Shown one piece after another: positions 1 to 11,167 of a stretch of 64,000 nt of DNA. Source of the DNA: Trichomonas vaginalis G3 (taxonomy: Eukaryota > Parabasalia > Trichomonadida > Trichomonadidae); contig NC_067203.1 in assembly GCF_026262505.1 (NCBI RefSeq), forward strand, positions 26,455,411-26,519,410, read 5' to 3'. Each line of letters opens with the position of its first letter. The stretch's first letter is position 1. The position numbers were made by a program, and so were the translations under genes. The notes under the pieces are model-generated. The model searched no databases, had not been told where the DNA came from, and worked only from the letters and a program-made list of their open reading frames with translations.

Positions 1-1267
1 AGTCTCTATGAGATAATCATAAGATGTGAGCCCTTCCACCATTTAAGAGAAATGAACCTCTTGTCAATCCGATTGACGAGTTCATATGATAATACAAACG
101 TTTACTCCGTTTCATATTTTGTTCTTTCTGAGACCTTGTTCATTATCCTGTTTAATCTTTCTTTATCTTACCCGATTATTCTTTCCCACCCTGTTTCCCT
201 CTTTGGTGGTAGAGGCCATTGCAACATCCCATATGCTGCGTCCCTTGGTCTCTATAGACTGATCATAAGATTTAAGATTTCTGATAATGCAACAAAAACT
301 CAGAGATACAGCGAGAAAGTTACATCTTTACTGTATATGTTTCCTGTTGAAACTCACCTCATAATCTCTCTTTTCCTTCAAACACAATGCAAAAACCTAC
401 AAAGCCTCTTAACACCCAATGGCGAAAGAGATGTAGACCGCACTTATGGTTGGTGTGCCGCCGATGATCATCTCCGTTGTAGCTTGAATGAGCAAATGAC
501 CGCGAGGGCAGCTGTTCCCGTGGGCTGCCGGCTTGATATGCAGAGCGAGACTGCATTTGCCTTTCCCTCCCGTTCAATACTCATTTCTTTGTCGTTTATA
601 TGGAACTTAGATTCCATGAGAAGATTCGTTCAGATTCATTTCAATACACAGACGATAGCTCTCTCAAGTATCGTCTTGAAACACATCTTGCCGAATAAGA
701 TGTGTTAAAAAGACAAGAAAAGATTTAGAAATCAGATTTCATACTACAAACTGCGTGAAAATAATTTCCGAACAAACAATGGCAAATATTATTTATTCCT
801 ACGAATAAACTTTGAATTATCCACACGGGAGGAGATTTTTTCGTTTTTGTAATTTTTTTATTGCCGCAAAATGCAAACAAATAAAATCGTTTCGAAGTTT
901 CCAGGTGATCGGTGAACAGTAGTCCGCAAATGCTTTTCGAAGAGATCTCAAATCTTGTACCTTTTTAGATAATTTCCGAAATATAGTAAAAATTTGATGA
1001 AATAGTGAATCTTTTATGGAAACTTGCGTTTTGTAATAAGGAAAACTCGAATTACATAAGAATAATAGAAAATACGAAAGTTAATCTTGAATTATGATGA
1101 TTTCTCGTTGAGATAATGCACTGGACTCCAAAAAGATCCACGATATGGGATCTCCTTGAAAAAAACCTCCGAAATTACTGTTTACCGATTGCCCAGATTC
1201 CTCGTAGATTCTGTCTGCATGCAAATCGAAGCAATAAAAAAATTGACTTGTTTTATTTTTTATATTT
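1..1267. other. Host flank with no supported gene
   Basis: No convincing gene is visible here. Open frames on both strands between about 50 and 710 have mixed composition and no recognisable domain. The stretch from about 410 to 580 is richer in GC than its surroundings and could be an exon-like remnant or a dispersed repeat. From about 720 to 1267 the DNA is AT-rich and holds only short frames, one of which overlaps the start of the next gene and looks spurious. This may be the upstream region of the membrane protein gene at 1268. Confidence 0.4.
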
Positions 1268-2014
1268 ATGGATCAAACTGATCCAAGGTCTTTCCAAATT
1301 GACTCAGAAGCTTTCATCCAATGGGTCATTGGAGCTTTATCCATTATTACTTTTGTAACTTGCATCATTTATTTCTTTGCAAACGAAATTTTATCAGTTA
1401 TTATTTTTTATTCTGCAGCAGAATCATTCCATCTTTTTAGGATCGTTAGATTTGTAGCTCCAAAATTAGAAATACCTCAAAATGTAACTCAAAAAGTATT
1501 AATGTGCCAAGATTTTTACATGTTTATTCTTTGCTTGCTTTTCATTGTTACAGAGAGCACAAATTATTTTGTAGTTCTTGACTATGCTGTAAATACATTA
1601 ATTGAAAGCTTACATTTCTTTGTTCATTTCTTAGCCCCATGGATGGGTGTTGAAGGTCCATTTGTAGCAAAACTCCGCTCTTACATTAACAATCAATACA
1701 TTCCAATAGTTTCAGCCATTATTGAAGTTTGTGTAACAATTTCATTCTTTATCCAAGCAATTACAAAGTTTTCATTCACAAACTTAATTATTTTCGTTGG
1801 ATACTTCTTCTTAGTCATTGTTGCTAGCCTTGCAACAACAGAAGCCCATGGAAGATTTTGGGCAAAGATTGGCCTCTTCCTCCGCGAATTTGCTGCATCT
1901 AGAAATGATAAACTTGGCCAGTATGTTGAACTTGTTGTAGAAAAATGTTCTCATTTCGCAAGTGTCGCCCAACAATATTTCCCTAAGAAAGATATCAAAG
2001 TTCACCTTCAGTAA
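1268..2014 (+). CDS. Multi-pass membrane protein, possibly TMEM33/Pom33-like
   Basis: An uninterrupted 248-residue frame rich in hydrophobic segments. Likely membrane spans lie at about residues 18-60 (one or two), 78-100, 105-125, 145-165 and 170-190, followed by a charged C-terminal tail with conserved-looking 'GRFWAKIGLFLREF'. Length, number of spans and the soluble C-terminal helix region fit the TMEM33/Pom33 family of ER and nuclear-envelope shaping proteins, but the match is only by general layout. A reticulon-like or purely lineage-specific protein is also possible. It is intronless, as most Trichomonas genes are, and convergent with the ankyrin gene downstream. The ATG is the first in frame after a T-rich stretch. 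Confidence 0.75.
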   Translation: MDQTDPRSFQIDSEAFIQWVIGALSIITFVTCIIYFFANEILSVIIFYSAAESFHLFRIVRFVAPKLEIPQNVTQKVLMCQDFYMFILCLLFIVTESTNYFVVLDYAVNTLIESLHFFVHFLAPWMGVEGPFVAKLRSYINNQYIPIVSAIIEVCVTISFFIQAITKFSFTNLIIFVGYFFLVIVASLATTEAHGRFWAKIGLFLREFAASRNDKLGQYVELVVEKCSHFASVAQQYFPKKDIKVHLQ

Positions 2015-2336
2015 TTGAAGAAAATTATTATTTTGTTAAGAGATTATTAAAATACCAAATTAATAGCTATCTTTTTGAAATTTTATTTATTTTCATCATT
2101 TTTTTTTTCCTTCGAAAGATCATTTGAGATAGTAATATATTTTAAATCAAAACACCTAATTAAAATGAACTAAGAGCATTAATATTTGTTTTATTTCAGT
2201 TAATATATCAAATATTTTAAGTTCAAATTATCACAAACATACACGTAACAGTTTTTATTCTTTATTATAAAGCGAGCTATATTTAAATTAAAGTATAACA
2301 GTAATATATAAAATAATTTATTCTAATTTTAAATAA
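2015..2336. other. AT-rich intergenic spacer between convergent host genes
   Basis: About 320 bases of very AT-rich DNA between the 3' ends of the membrane protein gene (plus strand) and the ankyrin gene (minus strand). It probably holds both 3' untranslated regions and polyadenylation signals. No further gene, repeat or RNA is visible. Confidence 0.6.
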
Positions 2337-3578
2337 TTAATCTTGAACTTTCTTCTTCTTAAGGAGTTCAACTATTTCCTTATGTCCATTCATTTCCGCG
2401 TAATCCCTTGGTGTCTCACCATTTTCGTCAGTAGTGAATTTTGCGCGATGTTTCAAAAGAACGTTCACAGCTTCAAGATGGCCATTTTTTGCAGCAACAT
2501 GAAGAGGTGTTATGCCATCGTAACCTGATTGATTTACATCCTGTTTCTTCTTAAAGAGGAATTCGATCAATTCTGCAGATCCAATCTCAGCTGCAGCCAT
2601 CGTTGGGGTGTTGCCTTCATCAAATTGTTCATGATCCAATTCGCCAAAGACTCTGTAGTTGTAAACGAAATGATGCAACAAAAAGTTTGTAATCAAATCA
2701 TAGGAATTGAAGAAGTGTCTTCCCATGTATTGCATGGTTTCCATATGACCATGTCTTGCAATGTCATCGGCCCAGTAGTTATGATAATCAACACCGTCAA
2801 AGTTATTAAGGATATCTTTTGCAATTTCAACAGAACCACCCATTAATGCTTCATGCAAAACAGATTCGAAGACACCACATTCTTCGCATGAATCCATTTC
2901 ATCATCGAAGTCATTTTGATGAGCTCTGATGTACTGATAGACATTGATTGATGCATTTGAAGCAGCAGTGCCAAGAAGTGCTTCAATTGAAGGCATTCTT
3001 AGCTTCTTTGAATCACCATCTTCTTCATCCTCTTCTTCTTCCTGTTTCTTCTTGCCTTTCTTTGGAGATTTCTTATTTTGGGCAGCAATTTTATTTTGTA
3101 GATCTATCACTGATTGCTTGAATTCTTCAACATCATCCCATAGTAAAGCATGATTCATCGTACCTTTTGGATAAACTTGGTCTGCTAGCTCGTCATTGAG
3201 ATGCTGGAATTGATCTGTAATGTTTTTCGGAATTTGAATTCCAGAATCACGTATATAGTAACAAAGATATGGGTTGGTATTTGGATTGACCTTAAGATTA
3301 GGATAATTGGCAACAAATAATTTGTATACGGTGCCAAGCTTCTTGTAACATTTTTCACGAACCTGAGAAATCTCTGATATCTGGTTAAATAGTGTTTGGG
3401 CTGGAAAAACATTTTTCTTAATATATTCGTCGATTTTGGTGAAATATTCTTCAGCTGTGTATTTCTCGACATCCCATAGAGCTCTACCACATTCTGCAAG
3501 ATCTATTATACTTTGTGGAACTTTATGCTCTCTAACTGTCTTTAAACGACCATCATCACCGACAATTATCAAACTCAT
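2337..3578 (-). CDS. Ankyrin repeat protein
   Basis: A complete 413-residue frame. Residues 1-150 form an alpha-helical N-terminal domain of the type seen on many Trichomonas ankyrin proteins. A lysine/glutamate-rich low-complexity linker follows at about 168-195. The C-terminal half carries ankyrin repeats, the clearest being 'GNTPTMAAAEIGSAELIEFL' and 'GITPLHVAAKNGHLEAVNVL', then 'GETPRDYAEMNGHKEIVELL'. These repeats are protein-binding scaffolds, and the partner is not predictable. The protein ends in a basic tail. The family is greatly expanded in trichomonads, which supports the host assignment. It is transcribed away from the Mavericks, and a clear initiator box sits just upstream of the ATG. 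Confidence 0.93.
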   Translation of the reverse strand: MSLIIVGDDGRLKTVREHKVPQSIIDLAECGRALWDVEKYTAEEYFTKIDEYIKKNVFPAQTLFNQISEISQVREKCYKKLGTVYKLFVANYPNLKVNPNTNPYLCYYIRDSGIQIPKNITDQFQHLNDELADQVYPKGTMNHALLWDDVEEFKQSVIDLQNKIAAQNKKSPKKGKKKQEEEEDEEDGDSKKLRMPSIEALLGTAASNASINVYQYIRAHQNDFDDEMDSCEECGVFESVLHEALMGGSVEIAKDILNNFDGVDYHNYWADDIARHGHMETMQYMGRHFFNSYDLITNFLLHHFVYNYRVFGELDHEQFDEGNTPTMAAAEIGSAELIEFLFKKKQDVNQSGYDGITPLHVAAKNGHLEAVNVLLKHRAKFTTDENGETPRDYAEMNGHKEIVELLKKKKVQD

Positions 3579-3580
3579 TT

Positions 3581-3590
3581 TGAAAAATGA
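3581..3590 (-). promoter_or_regulatory. Trichomonad-type initiator (Inr) of the ankyrin gene
   Basis: On the minus strand the bases read TCATTTTTCA two bases before the ATG of the ankyrin gene. Trichomonas vaginalis protein genes lack TATA boxes and use an initiator beginning TCA with a pyrimidine-rich follow-on, within about 20 bases of the start codon. Position and sequence agree, which supports both the start codon and the host group. Confidence 0.65.
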
Positions 3591-3664
3591 AAGTATGTCC
3601 TACTGTTTTTTATCAAAATTCATTAATCATACAAAGAATATAAACCCAATTAGGTCAGGTGAGT

Positions 3665-3697
3665 GGGGCTTCCAGGCGCGTTGCGCCCTCTAGCCCC
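3665..3697. repeat. Nested GC-rich hairpin
   Basis: GGGGCT pairs with AGCCCC across an inner hairpin GGCGC-GTT-GCGCC. It resembles the double-hairpin modules found in elements A and B (for example at 26,601 and 56,290), although here one stem encloses the other. It lies in the junction zone next to the host gene. Confidence 0.6.
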
Positions 3698-3738
3698 GAA
3701 GATGTTTAGTATAAATGAAGTTTTTATTCGGAAAATTG

Positions 3739-3867
3739 TTAGTCTTCTGGTGTGAATTCGGAGGACTCTTCTTGGATAGAGTCTTGTATTTCCTCCTCCT
3801 CTTCTTCCTCCTCCATTGCTTCTGGGAAGAAGCCTTCTTCTGGGTCGAAAACATTATATAATGCGTC
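3739..3867 (-). pseudogene. Acidic C-terminal protein fragment
   Basis: An open minus-strand stretch of about 43 codons ending at a stop. It reads as an acidic tail with a run of eight glutamates preceded by 'DALYNVFDPEEGFFPEAM'. No start codon or upstream domain is present, so it appears to be a gene remnant. Acidic C-terminal tails occur on several Maverick proteins in this window, so an element origin is plausible. The family is not recognised. Confidence 0.35.
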
Positions 3868-4134
3868 GCTTTTCACAAATTATATATGTTTTCATGTTTT
3901 GTCACTTTTCTGTCACTTTTCGGGTAAAAACATTTTTATTATTATATATAAATGAATTTTACAAAACCACCGTTACCGTTCTTTGAAAATAAGAGTAGAT
4001 GTAAAGATATTATATTAAGGTGAGTGGGGCTTTGGCTTTGGTTAGCGGTTGAGAATTGTTAATGTTTGAATTGTGGTTAACAGCGTTGGCTTCCATTAGA
4101 TAAAAATGAACTGACCAAAAAAGACAGATATTTA

Positions 4135-4230
4135 AATATTTGAGATAAACCGTTTTCGTCAACAGTAACCCCCTCTATTTTTTATTTTATTTAATAGTTA
4201 CCGTTGGAAAAACGGTTTATCTCAAATATT
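4135..4230. repeat. Inverted repeat (about 34-bp arms) near the left end of element C
   Basis: AATATTTGAGATAAACCGTT and following bases at 4135-4169 pair with 4197-4230. The outer 22 bp match perfectly and a slightly imperfect inner part follows, around a 27-base T-rich loop. It could be a terminal or subterminal structure of element C, a small palindromic insertion, or two facing element ends. Confidence 0.65.
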
Positions 4231-4567
4231 GAATGAACTATAAACGTTTTTTGTTTTCTATATATACTTTTTTGTCCAACGGTAAAACTTTTTACACAAC
4301 GGTTTTTGAGAGTCGTCGCCGTTGACTTTTTTGTAGAGCACTCAAAATAGTATAACTTTGTCCGGACAAGTAAGGGTCTATCGTCGCTACAGGAAAAGTT
4401 ACAGGCGTTCCAAGGAAGTATACTTTGAGAAGCCTTTTCTCCCTTATAGAATGAGATAAGACGGTTATTTTACAAAACTGACAACACTTTGACCGAGTAG
4501 TTTTTTGTGCTGAACAAAAAGTGTCATATAAACATCTGTCAAAAACCGCTTTTTAACTTCACTTAAA

Positions 4568-7500
4568 ATGCCACGTAAGCTACGTAAGAATATACGTAAG
4601 AGGAAGGGAGCATTGAAACATCCAATAGTAAAACTGACACCACAACAACAGTTGCAACAACAAATGATGAATGACCCCACTATGTTGCAACAAATGTCAA
4701 GCAACCCTATGCTTTTAAACCGAGTTATTGGTGCACAGAGTGGAGGTTTAAGAGCGGCACTTTTAGCGAAAATGGCAGGCTATGGTGGAGCTGCAGACAG
4801 AACAGCTTATAACCCTCAAAGTCAAATGAATTTGAGTTCACTCAAAAATCAAATAACAGATGTCAAAAAGTCAAACATAGACATACAGAAACAAATAAGT
4901 GAAAACGAAAAGAAACTAGAATATGACAGACAGACAAAGAAACTAAATGAGTTAAACGTAGAGAAAAAGAAGAAAGAAGAACAACCGAAAGAACTAAGTA
5001 CAGAGGAATATGCGAAAAAAGTGTCAGAAAAAGCAGCAGAAGTAGCAAAAATGGAACAAGATGTTATAAATTTGAAAAACCATACTACTCAATATAAAGT
5101 ACTGAAAGATGAAGAGATAAAACAAAAAGCCATGAAGACATATATGGATAGCGATGAGTATAAAAAAGAAGTTGAAGCAAATGTAAAGGCAGAAAAACTT
5201 TTACAGTTGCAAAACCAAACCGTGCAGTATGAAAACTTAGCACAAGAAAGTAAAAATAACGACGCAGCCATGCAAAAGGCAATGAAAAGCGCAGATATTA
5301 TAAAAGCTAATAATGACTGGTTAGATGCTCAAGCCAACGCTAAAGCAGCCCAACTTATAGGGTCAATAAGGACAAAAATACAAGCGGATGAAGACAGTTC
5401 AAATGAAGCTTTAATGAATGCTGACTTTAAGAATGCCTTCGAAGCTCTTCATAGTAAGGTGAAACTAGTGAACGACTTCTCATCTGGAAAGAAACTGAAG
5501 TCTGAAGGTTTCGACAAAGAGTTAAGAGAAGTAGCACAAAATATGACGAAAATAACAGATGCAGCAACGAGACAGGCAGTTCAAAGTGCCTATGACGCCG
5601 TTAGAGCAGCTGTTGTGGAAAGTCAAGAAAAAGAGTTACAACAGACCAAAACAGACCTAGTAAATGCTTTCTTAAAAATGAAAAGTCAGGTAGGACATTA
5701 TGCTGCAGATGGAACATATGTGCCAGCTGGTGGAACTTATATACCACCAAACCCTCCAAGAGAAGCACCTGCACCAGGACTACCTAAAACATTTACATCG
5801 TCACATGGACACAGACACAGGCATGCACCACAACAACAACCAACAGTTCAAAATCCAGCACAGCAACAACAACCAACAGTTCAAAATCCAGCACAGCAAC
5901 CAACAGTTCAAAACCCTGCACAGCAACCACAAACAGAGCAAGGACATAAAAGAAGTAGAGAAAAAGGAAACCAAGAATTCTTAAAAATGCTTAAGGAAGA
6001 TTATGGTTACCCAGATACTCTTGACTTTAGTGACAGATATAAAGAAGCTATTAGAAAGTTCAAGGAAGGAAATACTGACCCGAACCTATTTAGCTTTATG
6101 GTTCAGCATAAAATCGGATATAATCTCAAACCTGGAAAATACAAGCTCGCAAAGGGATATGATTTAATAGCATATCATCCAAATGACATGAATGAATTTA
6201 CTCCGAGATATTTGATGTCAGAGCTAAATGATAATTCAACTCTCTTCATGAAACGCGTAAAAAATAGAGACGGAACGAAAGAAGAAAGGTTTATGAGTCC
6301 GGATGACTTAGATAGGGAACTTGTTAAAAATGGTCTCGGAATATATGAAATGCCACCAGATGAGGTACAAGAAACTCCACAGGAAGAAGTTCAGATACAA
6401 CCAGACATGGAAGAAATAGTTCAGCAACAACAGCTAGAAGAGCCTGAAGGAAACGAACAAGTCCCTCCTTTGGAAACTAACTTCACAGAACTAGATGAAG
6501 ATTTGGAACAGCCGAAAAATCTTGACCCTCAACAAGAGTATGAGGAGAATATGGAATCTTTCAAGAGTCTAAGAAAAATTCGGCTGACATAGTAGAAGGA
6601 TATCGAAAAATGTTCACCGACATACAAAAGACTCCAACATCAGATGAAAATATTCAGCATAGAATGGAAGTACTGAAAGAAAATGTACGCAAATACAATA
6701 ATCCTTTTTACTTACGACCTATAACGTTCAATCTTTGGCTGAACTCGGTGAAAATAAAAGGTTAAATTTCAACAAAACATATAGAAATGAAACATTGTTT
6801 AAAGTTCATTCAGAACCTAACCAATATGGAAACAAACCTACTTTTGTTTCTGCAGACTATGGAACTACAATGAGATGGGGTCATAAAGCTAATCCGGATA
6901 GGTGGTTCATAAACTTACAACCTCAATTCCAAGAAGTTGTAGACGCAATGGAATTGAATGGTGAACCAGATATAACTGGTATTTTCAGCGCGGCTTTAAT
7001 GCCATTGAAAGATATGAAAGATGCAGATATTTTGGACCGGTATGAAATGAACATGGCTGGGAAATATAACACCTGACGTTCTAGAACATTTATCTCAAAG
7101 AACTACACAGAACCATAGAGATGGTATATTTGGTGAAGAGTTTAGAAAGAGAGTTAGGGAGAGAGAAGGAAGAGAACCTATTGTACATGACCTTGCAAAC
7201 GAAAGTTTGCAAAATGTCATAAAAACTTACTTTGCAGACAATGAACTGAGAAGGATGAATATTTAAGAAAACTCAAATGGACAGTACCAAATGAAATGTT
7301 AGTATTGAAAAACATGTTCCATGACAAAATAAAACCAATACAGAAATAAACGACGCAAGACTGAAACGTTGGGTAAAAGCTTTCCCATTCACAAAAGATA
7401 TTATTGGTTACATGGAAAGAAAACCAGAATGGCTACAAAAACATATATTTGGATAACGAGCTTATTCCATATGGACAAGCTATATTTGAAGAGCTTGAAC

Positions 7501-7865
7501 CGGAAACTCAGGAAAGTCATGCAAACAATACGCGAAGACTCAAATACAAACTATGACAAAATCTTTCTAGGATATAGGTTACCTAGATGGGCGACCAGAG
7601 CCCAAAGGCAAAAAGGACATGGGAAATTTACAACATACTAGGTGAACATGAGGCAAAGATGCTACAACTTGAAGCAGAGGGCAAGTTACCAAAAGCGACA
7701 CCAAAGAAGAAGAGAAGAGTAGAACAAAGTGAAAGTAGTGAAGAAGTAACTCATCTAGTGAAAGTAGTGGCAATGAAGGAAAAAAGAAGAGTTAAAGATT
7801 CAGTTAAAAACTCAGTCAGGAAGAAAGTAAAGCTTGGTCCGAGTGGGTTCTATTATGACATATAA
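4568..7865 (+). pseudogene. Large coiled-coil structural protein of element C (broken)
   Basis: A long coding region of about 1,100 codons, broken in about five places. The N-terminus is strongly basic ('MPRKLRKNIRKRKG'), then glutamine-rich, then a long lysine/glutamate-rich coiled-coil region (about residues 95-260 and 300-400). A proline/glutamine repeat tract and an acidic 'QEEVQIQPDMEE' region follow. Length, charge layout and position directly before the major capsid gene suggest a virion core or scaffold protein. No enzymatic motif is visible, and no equivalent is recognised in elements A or B. Confidence 0.6.
5838..5936 (+). repeat. In-frame repeats coding for QQPTVQNPAQ
   Basis: Three to four tandem copies of a unit of about 30-36 bases encode the decapeptide QQPTVQNPAQ within the large structural protein of element C. 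The tract follows a His-rich 'HGHRHRHAP' stretch and probably forms a flexible linker between the coiled-coil and C-terminal parts. Confidence 0.8.
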
Positions 7866-7897
7866 ATCCAACTATTCTATATTTTTACCCATATGAA

Positions 7898-9522
7898 ATG
7901 TACGCCGCTCAGAATAAACGCCAACAGTTTTGGATGCCATGAACGGAAATGTTTCTGAATGGTATAACGAATGCGACAATGCCATTAGAAGGTCAGAAAT
8001 AGTTCCTGGAACTTACGAATATACAACTGCTGTTTCTTATGGAAACGTAGGTGAGTTTGGAGAAGGTTCTTCAACCACAGTAGATATTGCTTGCGACAGG
8101 TTTCATATTATTTCTATTGACAACTCATTCTTATACGTGGAACAAGACATTGAAATAAAACCTTCTGCCAAGTTGTCTGACAAGAAAGGTTGCAATGGAA
8201 TTTTCTATGTCGGATACCAATATGCTCCAGAAGTTTTCATGGGATATAAGATATATTCTAACTCTGACTTAGTTCAAACAGTAACATGGGCAAACTATGA
8301 ATGGTTCGCTTTGAGAAACTCAGTACAACCACAAGCTAGAGAACAAACAGACCAGTATGCAACTATTGAGAAAATAAGAAGACTTGACCCTAACGTTCCA
8401 GGAGTTTATGTTGACCTTTCTGGACAAACTGCAGCAGCAGTAACCAAAGTAAAACTGAAACTTAGAGTTCCTTTGTCATCTTTCCTCATCTTTAGGTTCT
8501 TAAGATACTTACCAAACTGGGCAGGAAAAATTTCTATTGAACTTACTCCAAGCAAAAATAACTTAGTCATTGCACCAACACAAGACCCATTCACTATTGA
8601 AGCCAAAGCAACAGCTCAGGAAACATTCGCCGAATTTTGCAAAGACAAAGTTGACTTAGACTTTGGTTTCTCAAACTTCAACAATGAAGTAAACTATTAT
8701 TTCAATGCTGCTGGAACTGCTTGGGACACAGTTAAGTTTACATGCGAAAAGTTTGAATGCAAGAGAATAGAAAGCAGACTTGCAGTCTATATGTTGGACC
8801 CAGATATTTCAAATGCTTTAGCTGCCAAATATATTGCAGTTCCACTTATGTTCCCTATACACCAAATATCTGTCAAAGACTTTGCAGGTGAAGTTGGAAA
8901 CCAAAATCCAGGAGCCGCAGGTGCAAGAACAGATATTGCTTTAACAACTGCAATGAAACATGCAGATACTATGTTTGTACTGTTCAGACGAACTATAAAT
9001 GACTATTCTTGTTTCTACAACCCTGGTATTAAATATCATATAAACATAGATGGCAAATATTATCCAAGAGAAGAATATTCTACAGTTGAGGATATGAGGT
9101 CATACAACTTGACATTAGATGCTATGAACTTTAACAACAACTTCACAACAACCATTAACCCTGAAATGCAAAGTTCTATTATGCCATATGTGAAAGTATG
9201 GACTCATACAGGAGGTCAAAAAAACTCAATATACAAATTGGAGACCGTTCAAACTTTTGGCTTGGCATTCCATTTGCTGACTCAGAAAGACTTTATGGGT
9301 GGTATTTCAACTGTTGTACAGTTCAAATACAATATACTGGTGACAGAGACGGTCCAGATGAATGAGAGCAAAGAAGTTTACAAAACCAATAGCACTTTTC
9401 ACGGAAGATGCTCTTTTGAAGATTCGTTCGATGAAACCTGCTGGGGGCCCTCAGATTGGCATAACGACAGCTTCCATCGAGCAGATTTTGGCAGCAGCGT
9501 CAGTAAGTTGTTCTTGAACTGA
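7898..9522 (+). pseudogene. Major capsid protein of element C (nearly whole)
   Basis: About 530 codons. The layout matches the capsid gene of A and B: an N-terminal 'NSFLYVEQDIEIKP' strand region, 'GIFYVGYQYAPEVFMGYKIY' (compare 'FWIGFDDAFYAVAGYQIL' in A), then 'VKLKLRVPLSSFLIFRFLRY' with 'LPNWAGKISIELTP' (compare 'FKLRLRIPVRRFLPLEAIRF' in A). This conserved centre and length fit the double-jelly-roll capsid proteins of Polintons, virophages and adenovirus-like viruses. The protein would form the hexons of an icosahedral shell. A TTTTTACCC box lies just upstream of the ATG at 7898. There are about one or two breaks near the ends. Confidence 0.75.
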
Positions 9523-9529
9523 CTTCTCT

Positions 9530-9819
9530 CCGTCAAATATTGACAGTACGCCAGTTTTGACATAATATTGTAAGATAAACTTTACCTTTAGAAATATCTG
9601 TAAGTTTTGAAGTTATATTTTTGTCTGCTTCAAGAACTTTCACCATTTCAGTTATACCAACTTTCTTTGCTTTATGAAAATATTTAGGTTCAGCAAAGAC
9701 TGCTATTCTATAACATTTTCCATTGTTTGTGTAAGAACTATTCTGTCAATGTATTTGTATTGTTTGTGAGTATAAACTTTGTTCTGCTTCAATTCAATAA
9801 GATATCCGAATACGTCCAT
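9530..9819 (-). pseudogene. Small minus-strand gene remnant divergent from 9837
   Basis: Open minus-strand stretches from an ATG at 9819 read 'MDVFGYLIELKQNKVYTHKQ' and later 'KYFHKAKKVGITEMVKVLEA'. Together they look like a small gene of about 95 codons, now broken. It is divergent from the gene at 9837 with only 17 bases between the starts. In elements A and B a small minus-strand gene is likewise divergent from the equivalent of 9837 (39531 in B, 56998 in A), so this is the positional counterpart. Function unknown. Confidence 0.45.
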
Positions 9820-9836
9820 CTTTTATTCTAAGTAAA

Positions 9837-10416
9837 ATGTCATTTCCGAAAAATAGAAGCGTAAGTGTTTCAAAAGGTTTAATGGCGGTGGCAGATGTGA
9901 AGTTAAATTCACCAACTCAAACAAACAGTCAAAGTGTTATTGTCAATGTCAAAGACAGAGATGTTGAAGTGGGGAAACCATACGAAGACAAAGATGGTAT
10001 AACAATTGTTCCTGTAAAAGAACCAACATATCCTGAAGTTAACAGAGACTTAAGTTCTGTTGCAGATATTCGAAAACGACTACCAACAACTGAAAGACAA
10101 ACTTCAAACTCAGGAGAAGATTTGTCAAGCTTTAAGTATAATGTTAAACTTGGTCGAACACAACCCTGTAAAAGTGAACTCATATGTCATTGCACCTCAT
10201 GAAGTTTTGAAAGAACTATTGAAACTTTTGACAGAGGCAGACGATATAAACATCAAAGAAATAGAACCCGACATTGGTTGCTGTGGTGTTTCATATAATG
10301 TCATTGACAAGATATACGTTATGAAAGGAGGTGAAACGTTGAACTTAAAATATAGTTTCCCAGACGTTATAAAAATATTTGACGACCACAACATTTCATT
10401 AAAATTTATTTGCTAA
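9837..10416 (+). pseudogene. Conserved Maverick protein of unknown function (CCG motif), element C
   Basis: About 190 codons with one break. A serine/lysine/valine-rich, probably disordered N-terminus is followed by a helical middle and a C-terminal domain containing 'IEPDIGCCGVSYNVIDKIYV'. The same domain occurs in A (56325) and B (39957) as 'LDPEIECCGQTP'. The paired cysteines and surrounding beta-strand pattern are the most conserved feature across both families, so it is a backbone gene. It could be a minor virion or packaging protein, but nothing shows this directly. Confidence 0.6.
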
Positions 10417-10535
10417 GTAAATGGCAGAAGACATAATGTTTATATTATTACGACTAAAAACCCTGAGTCAATAATTCTATAACAACAAACTTACAAAGTC
10501 CTCAAGGACGATATTGTAAACTAACCTTAAACACA

Positions 10536-11167
10536 ATGACGACTAAAGCCTGTTTTGCTCTTTTGACACCAGAAGACTTTATTGTTGTGAATGGTAAAAA
10601 ATACTCCTTTGAAGATACTTACTCAGATATACCACCAACAGGTTTTGTTGAACTTATTTAATACTTTAAGTACGGGTGTAACATGTGCTGCAACTAGAGC
10701 AGGTTCATTATTTTGGATGTCCGACTGAGTTTACTATAAACGATATGAGCTATAATACAAAACTTATTTCTGGTTTTTACTACCAACAGTTTCCTATGAC
10801 AGGAAAAGGTGTCATACAAGGAATGTCTATTCCATTGACATTAAGCACACCAATCTTATATATTGTTTCAAACTTAGGTTCAAAGTGTTATTCGAATGTC
10901 GACAGAAACTATTATGACCAAAAGATACTTATGCGTATAAACAATACTTTCTCTGCTGGTTTGCCTATTGTTCATTCGAATGCAGAATTTTCAACCTTAG
11001 TGAACTCAAACACTTTGGCAAGTATAACGTTGACATTAGTTGACGCAAACTTTGTTCCTGTAAAACTTTTATGTCCTATGTATTTGTCAATGACGGCAGA
11101 AAGTTTCGAATTGGAAGATGCAACTGGTGAAAGTATTGTATTACAAGAACAACTTCACAACAAATAG
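10536..11167 (+). pseudogene. Penton-like minor capsid protein of element C
   Basis: About 200 codons. Its centre, 'SGFYYQQFPMTGKGVIQGM', aligns with 'LGAYHMTFPLKSVDKTIEM' of the penton-like protein in B (40768). Its end, 'SITLTLVDANFVPVKLLCPM', aligns with 'DMQFRLVDFQGEPVELKAPV'. The closing pattern (hydrophobic, L-V-D, then P-V-x-L) is typical of the penton-type minor capsid proteins encoded next to Polinton capsid genes. The C-terminal tail is glutamine-rich. It is broken in about one or two places. Position between the CCG-motif gene and the helicase supports a virion role. Confidence 0.6.

Larger units (their letters stand above)
3657..4032. repeat. 15-bp direct repeat pair flanking 346 bp
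   Basis: AGGTGAGTGGGGCTT occurs at 3657-3671 and again at 4018-4032 in the same orientation. Such a long exact match 361 bases apart in AT-rich DNA is unlikely by chance. It could be the footprint of an excision or insertion, or part of a dispersed repeat family. Confidence 0.6.
3598..4567. other. Junction zone between host DNA and outer Maverick C
   Basis: About 970 bases without a complete gene. It holds a 15-bp direct repeat (3657-3671 and 4018-4032), a nested GC-rich hairpin (3665-3697), the acidic C-terminal end of some minus-strand protein (3739-3867) and a 100-bp inverted repeat (4135-4230). The left end of element C must lie in or near here, but its terminal inverted repeat cannot be fixed because the right end is outside the window. 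Confidence 0.5.

Noticed and set aside
52-708. 218-codon plus-strand frame in the host flank and a minus-strand frame across 359-577
   Set aside because: Overlapping frames on both strands with mixed composition, no domain, and no initiator box near a start. I could not support either as a gene.
1116-1358. 80-codon frame overlapping the start of the membrane protein gene
   Set aside because: Overlaps a better gene in another frame and shows no domain or promoter-like box.
2944-3153. Serine-rich plus-strand frames opposite the ankyrin gene, and similar frames opposite other genes
   Set aside because: They are the reverse of lysine/glutamate-rich coding and have no independent support.
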